From JAMCRM01 sp041685075 (GTDB lineage Bacteria; Acidobacteriota; Terriglobia; Bryobacterales; Bryobacteraceae), in the NCBI GenBank assembly GCA_041685075.1, contig JAWLGN010000109.1:1-16519 (forward strand): a stretch of 16,519 bases of DNA, written 5' to 3'. Every line of letters starts with the position of its first letter. The stretch's first letter is position 1. The notes under the pieces were generated by a model, which was not told the origin of the DNA, ran no database searches, and saw nothing but the letters and a program-made list of their open reading frames with translations. A program made the translations under genes and the position numbers. Shown one piece after another: positions 7,582 to 14,933 of this stretch.

Positions 7582-8880
7582 TTGCGCTACCTTCCTCATT
7601 CGGAAAGCGACCGCCGCCGGATGCTGGCCGATTGCGGCCTGGAACGGGCGGAGCAGCTCTTTGCTCATCTGCCCGAAGGGGTGAAGCTGGGGCGCGAACT
7701 GAATCTTCCGCCGGGACTCTCGGAGTACGAGATCGTCGAGTGGTTCCGCGCCCGCGGCGCACAGAACCCTAACTATCCCTCGTTCCTGGGCGCCGGCGCC
7801 TACCGCCACTACCGCCCCGTGCTGGTCGATACCGTGGTCTCGCGCGGCGAGTTTCTGACCGCCTACACTCCCTACCAGGCGGAGATCTCGCAGGGCACCC
7901 TCACCCACATCTTCGAGTTCCAGACCATGATCTGCCAGCTCACCGGGATGGAAGCGGCCAACGCCTCCATGTACGACGGCTCGACGGCCATGGCCGAAGC
8001 CGCCATGATGGCCGCGCGCATCACCCGTCGTGCGGGCATCACGGTAGCCCGCTCCGTCCACCCCGAGTACCGCGAAGTGCTGGCTACCCTGGTCCGCCAC
8101 CAGGACATGCCGGTTACCGAGTTCGCCTACGATCCCGAAACGGGCGGCCTCGATCTGGCAGATCTTGAAAGCAAGGTCGGGGACTCCACCGCCGCCGTCA
8201 TCGTGCAGTCGCCCAACTTCTTCGGCGTGGTGGAAGACGCCGCCGCGGCGGCCGAGATTGCCCACCGCAAGGGCGCGCTGCTGGTGGTGGTATTCACCGA
8301 GGCGGTTTCGCTCGGCCTGCTGGCCCCTCCCGCCGGCGCCGATATCGTGGCCGGAGAGCTGCAATCCTTCGCCATCGCTCCCAGCTACGGCGGCCCGTAC
8401 GCCGGCATCATCGCCACCCGCGAGCAGTTTATCCGCCAGATGCCCGGGCGGCTGGTCGGCGAAACCCGCGATGCGCGCGGCAACCGCGCCTTCTGCCTGA
8501 CGCTCTCCACGCGCGAGCAGCACATCCGCCGCGAGAAGGCCACCTCGAACATCTGCACCAACCAGGCGCTCATCGCCCTGATGGCCACGGTGTTTATGAC
8601 GGTCTACGGCAAGCAGGGCCTGCGCGAACTGGCCGGGCAGAACCTCGCCAAGGCGCACTACCTGGCGGGCAAACTGAAGCGCCGCTTCACCGGCCCGTTC
8701 TTCAACGAGTTCGTGGCCGAAGCGCCCGAGCGCGCCAACGAAACTCTGCTCGCCCGCGGGATCGTCGGCGGGCTGGAGTTGGCGCGATACTACCCGGAAC
8801 TGGCCGGACACATGCTCCTCTGCGCTACCGAGATGTCGAAGAAAGCCGATATGGATGCCGTCGCGGAGGTGCTCGCATGA
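7582..8880 (+). CDS. gcvPA: Glycine dehydrogenase (decarboxylating) subunit 1
   Basis: This is the N-terminal half of P protein in organisms that split it in two. With GcvPB it decarboxylates glycine and loads the aminomethyl group on GcvH. The 432-aa length fits the family (about 440-450). Characteristic segments are MRYLPHSESD at the start, SFLGAGAYRHYRP (67-79), FLTAYTPYQAEISQG (91-105), NASMYDGSTAMAEA (127-140), and SYGGPYAGIIATRE in the C-terminal half. This subunit carries no PLP lysine, as expected. The start is TTG, directly abutting the gcvH stop (zero gap); it is chosen because MRYLPH is the typical subunit-1 N-terminus and GAGAAG lies just upstream. Its TGA overlaps the gcvPB ATG as ATGA. 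The use of TTG may lower or couple its translation. Confidence 0.96.
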   Translation: MRYLPHSESDRRRMLADCGLERAEQLFAHLPEGVKLGRELNLPPGLSEYEIVEWFRARGAQNPNYPSFLGAGAYRHYRPVLVDTVVSRGEFLTAYTPYQAEISQGTLTHIFEFQTMICQLTGMEAANASMYDGSTAMAEAAMMAARITRRAGITVARSVHPEYREVLATLVRHQDMPVTEFAYDPETGGLDLADLESKVGDSTAAVIVQSPNFFGVVEDAAAAAEIAHRKGALLVVVFTEAVSLGLLAPPAGADIVAGELQSFAIAPSYGGPYAGIIATREQFIRQMPGRLVGETRDARGNRAFCLTLSTREQHIRREKATSNICTNQALIALMATVFMTVYGKQGLRELAGQNLAKAHYLAGKLKRRFTGPFFNEFVAEAPERANETLLARGIVGGLELARYYPELAGHMLLCATEMSKKADMDAVAEVLA

Positions 8881-10370
8881 GCGAAGTCCGCACCCACATC
8901 TCCCGCAACGAGGACCTGCTGTTCGAGCGCAGTTCGCCCGGCAAGCGCGCCTACCAGCTTCCCGAACTCGACGTGCCGCCGGTGGACGCGCGCGAGGCGC
9001 TCGGCGCCGCCCATGTGCGCGACGAAATTCCCGGCTTCCCCGAAGTGAGCGAGGTGGAAGCCATCCGCCATTTCACGCGCCTCTCCACCTGGAACTACGC
9101 CATCGACTACGGCATGTACCCGCTGGGCTCCTGCACCATGAAGTACAACCCGCGGGTGAACGAACTGGTGGCGGGAATCGAGGGCCTGGCCTGGGCGCAC
9201 CCCTACCAGCCCGAAGCCGTTTCCCAAGGCTGCATGGAGATCATGGCGCAGCTGGAAGCGGCTCTGGCGGAGATTACCGGGATGGACGCGGTGACGCTCG
9301 AGCCCGCCGCCGGCGCGCATGGCGAACTCACCGGCATCCTGCTGGTACGGGCGCTGCTCGAGAAGCGCGGCAACCCGCGGCGCAAGATCCTGATTCCGGA
9401 TTCCGCCCACGGCACCAACCCGGCCACCGCCTCCATGGCGGGCTACCAGGTGGAGAACGTGCGCTCCTGCGAGCGCGGTCTGCTGGACGTTGCGGCACTC
9501 GAGGCCACCGTCACCGAAGACGTGGCCGCCCTGATGGTGACCAACCCCAATACTCTGGGGGTCTTCGAAGAAAACATCGTGCATGCGGCCGAGATTCTCC
9601 ACCGCAAGGGCGCGCTGCTCTACATGGACGGCGCCAACATGAACGCCCTGGTGGGCATCGCGCGCCCCGGCGATTTCGGCGTGGACGTCATGCACCTGAA
9701 CCTGCACAAGACCTTCTCCACGCCGCACGGCGGAGGCGGGCCGGGCTCCGGACCCGTGGCCGTCAAACGCGAGCTGGAGCCCTTCCTGCCGCTGCCGCGG
9801 CTGGCCCGCGGCGATTCGGGCTGGCGCTTCGACTACCACCGCCCCGATTCGATCGGACGCGTGCGCGCCTTCTACGGCAACTTCGGCGTGCTGGTGCGCG
9901 CCCTGGCCTACATCCTGGCGCACGGCGGGCCCGGCCTGCGCAACGCCACCGTCGATGCCGTGCTCAACGCGGTCTATATCCGCAAGAAGCTCGAGCCGTA
10001 CTACGAGCTGCCCTTCTCCTCGCCCAACATGCACGAGGTGGTCTTCAGCGACGCGCGGCAGGCGGCCCGCGGCGTGCGCACCGGCGATATCGCCAAGCGC
10101 CTGATCGATTACGGCTTCCACCCTTACACCGTGAGCTTCCCTCTAATCGTTCACGGCGCCCTCATGATCGAGCCGACCGAGACCGAGAGCAAGGCCGAGC
10201 TGGACGCCTTCATCGACGCCATGATTGCCATTGCCGGGGAGGTGGAGCAGGACCCCGAGCTGGTCCGCGGCGCGCCCCACCATACCCGCATCGCGCGCGT
10301 CGATGAAGTGGCTGCCGCTCGCCGTCCCGTCCTGCGATGGAAACCACCGGCCAGCGGCGCGGCGCGTTGA
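8877..10370 (+). CDS. gcvPB: Glycine dehydrogenase (decarboxylating) subunit 2, PLP-binding
   Basis: This is the catalytic, PLP-bearing half of split glycine decarboxylase. At 497 aa it is of usual size. The Schiff-base lysine is Lys278 in LNLHKTFSTPHGGGGPG, followed by the glycine-rich loop. Other family marks are YPLGSCTMKYNPRVNE (81-96), PAAGAHGELTG, DSAHGTNPATA (175-185) and MDGANMNALVG (250-260). The ATG overlaps the gcvPA stop by 4 nt (ATGA), and a strong ribosome site GGAGG (8865-8869) lies 7 nt before it. That is the best ribosome site in the cluster, so this subunit need not depend only on coupling. The last codons overlap the next gene. The call is firm. Confidence 0.97.
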   Translation: MSEVRTHISRNEDLLFERSSPGKRAYQLPELDVPPVDAREALGAAHVRDEIPGFPEVSEVEAIRHFTRLSTWNYAIDYGMYPLGSCTMKYNPRVNELVAGIEGLAWAHPYQPEAVSQGCMEIMAQLEAALAEITGMDAVTLEPAAGAHGELTGILLVRALLEKRGNPRRKILIPDSAHGTNPATASMAGYQVENVRSCERGLLDVAALEATVTEDVAALMVTNPNTLGVFEENIVHAAEILHRKGALLYMDGANMNALVGIARPGDFGVDVMHLNLHKTFSTPHGGGGPGSGPVAVKRELEPFLPLPRLARGDSGWRFDYHRPDSIGRVRAFYGNFGVLVRALAYILAHGGPGLRNATVDAVLNAVYIRKKLEPYYELPFSSPNMHEVVFSDARQAARGVRTGDIAKRLIDYGFHPYTVSFPLIVHGALMIEPTETESKAELDAFIDAMIAIAGEVEQDPELVRGAPHHTRIARVDEVAAARRPVLRWKPPASGAAR

Positions 10371-12127
10371 GTCGCGGCGGCCTCTTCATCGTCCTGGCCG
10401 TCGTGCTGTTGATGCGCCTGCCGTTTCTGAACCAGGCCATCCAGGGCGACGACGTCTACTACCTGGCCGCGGCCGAGCACGCCCAGATCGATCCGCTGCA
10501 CCCCAACCACGTGCGCTATGTCTTTCTGGGCGACGAGGTGGATTTCCGCGGCCATCCCCACCCGCCGCTGAACGCCTGGGCGCTGGCGCTGCTGCTGGCC
10601 CTCTGGGGCGACATCGCGGAAGCGCCTTTCCACGCCGCCTACATCGTTTTTTCCCTGATCGCCGCCGCGTCCATGTGGTCGCTCGCGCGGCGCTTTTCAC
10701 CCCATCCGCTGTGGGCTACGCTGCTCTTCCTTGCGGTGCCGGCCTTTGTGGTGAACGGCAACTCGCTGGAATCGGACCTGCCGTTTCTGGCCTTCTGGAT
10801 GGCGGCGGTGGCGCTCTTCGCGGCCGGCCGCACCTGGTGGGCCGCCGCGGCGATGGCGCTGGCCGCCATGGGCGCCTACCAGGCGGTCTTCCTCACTCCC
10901 ATCCTGTGGGTCTACTGCTGGCTCTACCGGAGGAAGGACCGCGCCGCGTGGGCGGCCACCCTGACCCCGCCCTTGGCGATCCTGGCCTGGCAGCTCTTCG
11001 AGCGCGCCTCGACGGGTGCACTGCCGGCGAGCGTACTGAGCGGCTATTTCGCCGCATATGACTTCCAAAATGTGCAAAAAAAGCTGCAAAATGCCGCTGT
11101 TTTGAGCATTCATGCGTGCTTTTTGGTGTTTCCCGCGCTGCTGCCTCCGGCGGTGATCTCGGCGTGGCGAAAGCGCGACCGCGATGCCGCTTTTCTGGCG
11201 GCATGGGCGGCGATATTCTTCGCCGGCGCGCTGGTGGTCTTCTTCGCCGGCTCGGCGCGCTACCTGCTGCCCATGGCGGCGCCCGTAGTGCTGCTGGTTT
11301 CGCGCCTGCGGCGGCGCTGGCTCGTAGCGGGCTTCGCGTTGTGGGCGCCGCTGGGGCTGGGGCTGGCGGCGGCCAATTACCAGCACTGGGACGGTTACCG
11401 CGCGTTCGCCGAAACCGTGCGGGAGCAGGCCGGCGGGCGGCGCGTGTGGATCAACGGCGAGTGGGGGCTGCGCTATTATCTCGAAGCCGACGGCGGGCTG
11501 GCGCTCCGGAAGGGACAGACGCTCTACCCGGGGGAGATCGTGGTTTCGAGCGAACTGGCCTACCCGGTCCGCTTCAACGACCCGGTGGCGCCGCTGGCCG
11601 AAATGGAGATCCGGCCCACGGTGCCGCTGCGGCTGATCGGGCTCGATTCCCGCTCGGGCTACTCGACGGCCTCGAAGGGGTTTTATCCCTTCGGCATTTC
11701 CACCGGCCCAGCCGACCGCGTGCGCGCGGAACTGGTGGTGGAGCGCAAGCCTGTGCTGGAGTACCTCACGATGCAGGACTCCGGCCAGATGGTGGCGGGG
11801 CTGCACGCGCTCGAAGACGGGCGCTGGCGATGGATGGAGCGGCGCGCGGTGGTGCTGCTGAAGAGTCCGGAGCGGCCGAGGCGGCTGGCGGTGGAATTCA
11901 CCATTCCCGGGCCCTCGCCCGTGCGCCGGATGGAGATCCGGATGGACGGCCGCGTGGTGGCGGCGCAAGACTACAACGGTCCGGGAACCTACACCCTGGA
12001 ATCGGAGCCCGTACAGCCGGAGGGGACCAGCGCGACCGTTACACTGGTTGCGGACCGCTGGTTTTCGGTGGGCGCGGACCGGCGCGAATTGAGTGTCATC
12101 TTGAGCGGCATCGGATTTCGGGATTAG
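10337..12127 (+). CDS. Polytopic membrane glycosyltransferase of the ArnT/PMT (GT39/GT83-like) type
   Basis: This is a 596-aa inner-membrane protein, probably transferring a sugar from a polyprenyl-phosphate donor. There are about nine or ten hydrophobic helices up to residue 345, the first at about 14-30, then a soluble C-terminal part (about 350-596). Motifs suggesting the GT-C fold are QGDDVYYL (36-43) in the first periplasmic loop, where the catalytic acid normally lies, HPPLNAW (75-81), NSLESDLPF (142-150) and GSARYLLP (305-312). The acceptor cannot be told. The ATG at 10337 overlaps gcvPB by 34 nt; an in-frame TTG at 10367 would give a 4-nt TTGA overlap and still keep the first helix. 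An AT-rich patch at about 11056-11130 stands out from the rest of the gene. The fold class is fairly sure; the substrate is unknown. Confidence 0.8.
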   Translation: METTGQRRGALSRGGLFIVLAVVLLMRLPFLNQAIQGDDVYYLAAAEHAQIDPLHPNHVRYVFLGDEVDFRGHPHPPLNAWALALLLALWGDIAEAPFHAAYIVFSLIAAASMWSLARRFSPHPLWATLLFLAVPAFVVNGNSLESDLPFLAFWMAAVALFAAGRTWWAAAAMALAAMGAYQAVFLTPILWVYCWLYRRKDRAAWAATLTPPLAILAWQLFERASTGALPASVLSGYFAAYDFQNVQKKLQNAAVLSIHACFLVFPALLPPAVISAWRKRDRDAAFLAAWAAIFFAGALVVFFAGSARYLLPMAAPVVLLVSRLRRRWLVAGFALWAPLGLGLAAANYQHWDGYRAFAETVREQAGGRRVWINGEWGLRYYLEADGGLALRKGQTLYPGEIVVSSELAYPVRFNDPVAPLAEMEIRPTVPLRLIGLDSRSGYSTASKGFYPFGISTGPADRVRAELVVERKPVLEYLTMQDSGQMVAGLHALEDGRWRWMERRAVVLLKSPERPRRLAVEFTIPGPSPVRRMEIRMDGRVVAAQDYNGPGTYTLESEPVQPEGTSATVTLVADRWFSVGADRRELSVILSGIGFRD

Positions 12128-12143
12128 CCGTTTATCCTGGAAT

Positions 12144-13238
12144 ATGGCCCCCGCTACACGACGGGCCGCGCTGGCGGTCTCCGCGGCCCTGGTGATTCTT
12201 TTCGGCATGACGGAACTCGTGGCGCGCGGCTACCGCGCGGCGCGGCAAGAGCGCGCGGAAAGCCACGCACAACGTGCCGAAGCCTACCGGCGGGAGGGCC
12301 GTTTGCAGCGAGCCGCGGAGGAGTACCGGGCGGCCCTCACGTTCGCTCCCGGAAATTTCGAGCACCGCCTGGCACTGGCACGCGTGTTGAGCGCCGCCGG
12401 GCAGTGGAGGGAAGCCGAGCGGCACCTCGTCGAGCTGCGGGAAGCCGATCCCTCGAGCGGAGCGGTGAACCTGATGCTGGCGCGCATCGATGCCCAAGAG
12501 GGCCGCAGGGATGCGGCGGTAGAGAGCTATCACCGGGCGATCTTTGGCTACTGGCCCGAGGCGCCGCTGGAGAACCGGTTGCGGGCACGCCTGGAGCTGG
12601 CCGGGCTGTACCACAAGCTCGGCGACCGCACCAAGCTGTTGGCGGAACTGCTGGAGGCCGCCGCGGAGGCGCCGCCGGATCCCGACCTGCGCAATCCCAT
12701 AGGGCGGTTGCTGCTCGAGTACGGGGCGCCGCAGCAGGCCGCCGATATCTTTCGCGAAACCACCCGGCTGGATGATGCGGCCACGGACGCCTGGGTGGGG
12801 TTGGGGGAGGCCGAGCGCGCCATGGGCAACTACCGGGCGGCCGTGTCGGCGCTCCGCAGCGCGCGGCGGCGCGATCCGGACGACCCGCAGGTGGCCCGGC
12901 TGCTGGAGGAGACCGTCGAAACCATGCGGCTGGATCCCACCCGCGTGCGGCTGAGCGGGGCGGAACGCAACCGCCGCAGCCGCGAGGTGGTGAAACGGGC
13001 GCTCGAGGCGCTGGAGCGCTGCGGCGAGCTGCCGGAGGAGTCCGCCGAACTGGCGGAAGCGGCGCGAAAGGCACTGGCGGCAAGGCGCCCGCGGCGGCTG
13101 GAAGGCGAAACCCCCAGGATGCTGGCGCTGGCCGAGGAGTTGTGGCGGGCGCGGCGCGACACCTGCCCGAAGATGGAAGTTACGGATGTGGCGCTGGAGT
13201 TGACCATGGCGAGGATCATGCGGGATGCCCCAGAGTAA
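12144..13238 (+). CDS. Membrane-anchored tetratricopeptide-repeat protein
   Basis: This 364-aa protein begins with one hydrophobic segment (about 8-26), an uncleaved anchor or signal, followed by TPR helices facing the outside. Recognisable TPR units lie at about 42-70 (AEAYRREGRLQRAAEEYRAA), 75-103, 107-135 and 214-243 (GEAERAMGNYRAAVSALRSA); the 148-205 stretch is a looser repeat. The last 100 residues are helical, charged and without recognisable domain. TPR proteins are scaffolds, so a role assembling an envelope complex is plausible, possibly with the glycosyltransferase 16 nt upstream. The start follows only a weak ribosome site. The end overlaps the ClC gene by 14 nt, which argues for coupled translation. 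No specific function is claimed. Confidence 0.82.
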   Translation: MAPATRRAALAVSAALVILFGMTELVARGYRAARQERAESHAQRAEAYRREGRLQRAAEEYRAALTFAPGNFEHRLALARVLSAAGQWREAERHLVELREADPSSGAVNLMLARIDAQEGRRDAAVESYHRAIFGYWPEAPLENRLRARLELAGLYHKLGDRTKLLAELLEAAAEAPPDPDLRNPIGRLLLEYGAPQQAADIFRETTRLDDAATDAWVGLGEAERAMGNYRAAVSALRSARRRDPDDPQVARLLEETVETMRLDPTRVRLSGAERNRRSREVVKRALEALERCGELPEESAELAEAARKALAARRPRRLEGETPRMLALAEELWRARRDTCPKMEVTDVALELTMARIMRDAPE

Positions 13239-14913
13239 GCGTGCGGGCGCCTCGGCCCGGACCTCCAGCGAAACGCAGCGCTTTCTGGCCATCTCGATCC
13301 TGATCGGCCTCTTCGCAGGGCTGCTGGTGGTGTGTTTCCACATCGCCATCGACTTTGTGAGCTGGTACTGGCTGGGGGCGCAGGCGGGCCGTATGCGCTA
13401 CGGGCGGCTGGTCTCCCCCACGCTGGGAGCGCTGGCGGCGGTGTTCCTGGTGTCCCGAGTCTTCCCGGCGGCGCAGGGCAGCGGGGTAAACCAGGCGAAG
13501 GCGGCGCTCTACATCTCGAACGGCTTCGTGCCGCCGAGCAGCATCGCGGGGAAGTTTCTGGCCTGCTCGATATCGATCGGCTCGGGCAACTCGCTGGGGC
13601 CGGAAGATCCTGCGCTGCAGATGGGGTCGGGAGTCGCCTCGCTGCTGGGGCGCATTTTCCGGCTGCCGCGCGACATCATGCGGATGATCGCGCCGGTGGG
13701 GGCGGCGGCGGGCATCGCGGCGGCCTTCAATACGCCCATCACCGGCGTGCTGTTCGTGATGGAAGAGGTGATTGCCACCTGGAGCGCGGCGGTGCTGGGG
13801 TCGATTCTGCTCTCGGCGGTTTCGGCGGTGGTGGTGGTGCGCTGGTTTTTGGGGGATCAGCCGCTGTTCTCGGTGCCGGTGTTCCAGATCACGCACCCGA
13901 GCGAACTGCTGGTGTACGCGGCCGTTGGGGTGGCGGGCGGGCTGCTTTCGGCGGGCTTCGTGCGGCTGATCGAACTGGCGCGGACCCGGCTGGACCGCAT
14001 GCCGGCGCGCACGCTCTACGCGCAGGCAGCCGGGGCGGGACTGGTGGTAGGGACGGTGGGGCTGTGGTTCCCCGAAGTGATGGGAGCGGGCTACGAGGCC
14101 ATCGATAACGCCCTGCACGGCCGCTACGATTGGCCCGTGCTGGCGCAACTGGGGCTGTTCAAGATGGCGGTGACGGCGCTGTGCTTCAGCGCGCGCATCC
14201 CCGGCGGGATGTTCGCCCCCACGCTCTTTATCGGCGCGATGATCGGAGGCGGGCTGGGCGGGCTGGCGCACGCCTGGTGGCCCTCGCCGGTCAGCCCGGT
14301 CGAATCGTACGTGCTGGTGGGGATGGGCACGTTTTTCGCCGGGGTGTTTCGCGCGCCCATGACCTCGATCTTCATGGTCTTCGAGGTGAGCGCGAACTAC
14401 GTGATCATCCTGCCGGTGATCGTGGCGAACATCACCGCCTGGTTCGTCTCGCAGCGGCTGCGGCCGGCGCCGTTCTTCAGCATGGTGGCGCGGATGGAAG
14501 GGGTGGACCTGCCCTCGGCCGAAGAATACCGGGCGGCGCTTCCGCTGCGGGTGGAGGACGCTATGCAGGAGCAGCCGCCGCTGGTGCTGGACGCGGCCGC
14601 CCGAGTGGCGGACGCCCAGGAGGCGGCCAAGAGGGCGGGCGCGCGGGCGGCTTTGGTGCGGCGGCCCGGCGGCGGCTGGAGCTGCCTTCCCCGGGAGAAA
14701 CTGGCGGACGCCGGGCCGCCCGAGGCGCCGCTCGCCGATGCCCTCGAGCTGCCGGTCTGCCCGCGGCTCTATCCCGATATGCCGGCGGACGTGGCGCTGC
14801 GGCTGCTGGCCTCCTACCCGCTGCTGCCGGTGGCCAGCCGCACGGAGCGCAACCGGCTGGTGGGGTCGGTCTCGCTCGAAGACGTGCACCGCGCCTACGG
14901 GCTGAACACGTAG
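13225..14913 (+). CDS. ClC-family chloride channel / Cl-/H+ antiporter with degenerate CBS-like tail
   Basis: This 562-aa polytopic protein has the three ClC selectivity loops in divergent form. GSGVNQ (85-90) stands for GSGIPE, GPEDP (125-129) for GREGP with the gating glutamate kept as Glu127, and GGMFAP (327-332) matches GxFxP. The internal proton glutamate of antiporters appears retained in VMEEV (Glu180/181), which favours Cl-/H+ exchange over passive conduction; that is inference. The anion-coordinating tyrosine of the last helix (E. coli Tyr445) seems to be Phe418 in PFFSM. Residues about 438-562 form two weak CBS-like repeats (LRVEDAMQ..., and LYPDMPADVALRLL... to SVSLEDVHRAYG), possible nucleotide sensors. 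The ATG at 13225 has GAGG 10 nt upstream and overlaps the TPR gene by 14 nt. The family is certain. Confidence 0.93.
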   Translation: MPQSKRAGASARTSSETQRFLAISILIGLFAGLLVVCFHIAIDFVSWYWLGAQAGRMRYGRLVSPTLGALAAVFLVSRVFPAAQGSGVNQAKAALYISNGFVPPSSIAGKFLACSISIGSGNSLGPEDPALQMGSGVASLLGRIFRLPRDIMRMIAPVGAAAGIAAAFNTPITGVLFVMEEVIATWSAAVLGSILLSAVSAVVVVRWFLGDQPLFSVPVFQITHPSELLVYAAVGVAGGLLSAGFVRLIELARTRLDRMPARTLYAQAAGAGLVVGTVGLWFPEVMGAGYEAIDNALHGRYDWPVLAQLGLFKMAVTALCFSARIPGGMFAPTLFIGAMIGGGLGGLAHAWWPSPVSPVESYVLVGMGTFFAGVFRAPMTSIFMVFEVSANYVIILPVIVANITAWFVSQRLRPAPFFSMVARMEGVDLPSAEEYRAALPLRVEDAMQEQPPLVLDAAARVADAQEAAKRAGARAALVRRPGGGWSCLPREKLADAGPPEAPLADALELPVCPRLYPDMPADVALRLLASYPLLPVASRTERNRLVGSVSLEDVHRAYGLNT

Positions 14914-14922
14914 AATATCGCT

Positions 14923-14927
14923 GGGAG
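14923..14927 (+). promoter_or_regulatory. Ribosome binding site that fixes the hydrolase start
   Basis: GGGAG lies 6 nt before the ATG at 14934. It matters because the same reading frame is open far upstream through the ClC gene; this site, together with the twin-arginine sequence just after the ATG, sets the true start. Confidence 0.75.
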
Positions 14928-14933
14928 ATTTTG

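Noticed and set aside
7177..10121. Long minus-strand open frames (544 and 443 codons) opposite gcvH, gcvPA and gcvPB
   Set aside because: They are antisense shadows of strongly conserved glycine-cleavage genes, with low-complexity composition.
10697..14889. Minus-strand open frames of 503, 405 and 557 codons opposite the glycosyltransferase, TPR and ClC genes
   Set aside because: Their composition is Arg/His/Gln/Pro-rich without motifs, and the plus-strand proteins have clear membrane helices, TPRs and ClC loops.
14130..14933. An N-terminal extension of the hydrolase frame reaching back into the ClC gene
   Set aside because: The stretch is Gly/Ala/Arg-rich shadow sequence; the Tat signal and the GGGAG ribosome site mark the start at 14934.
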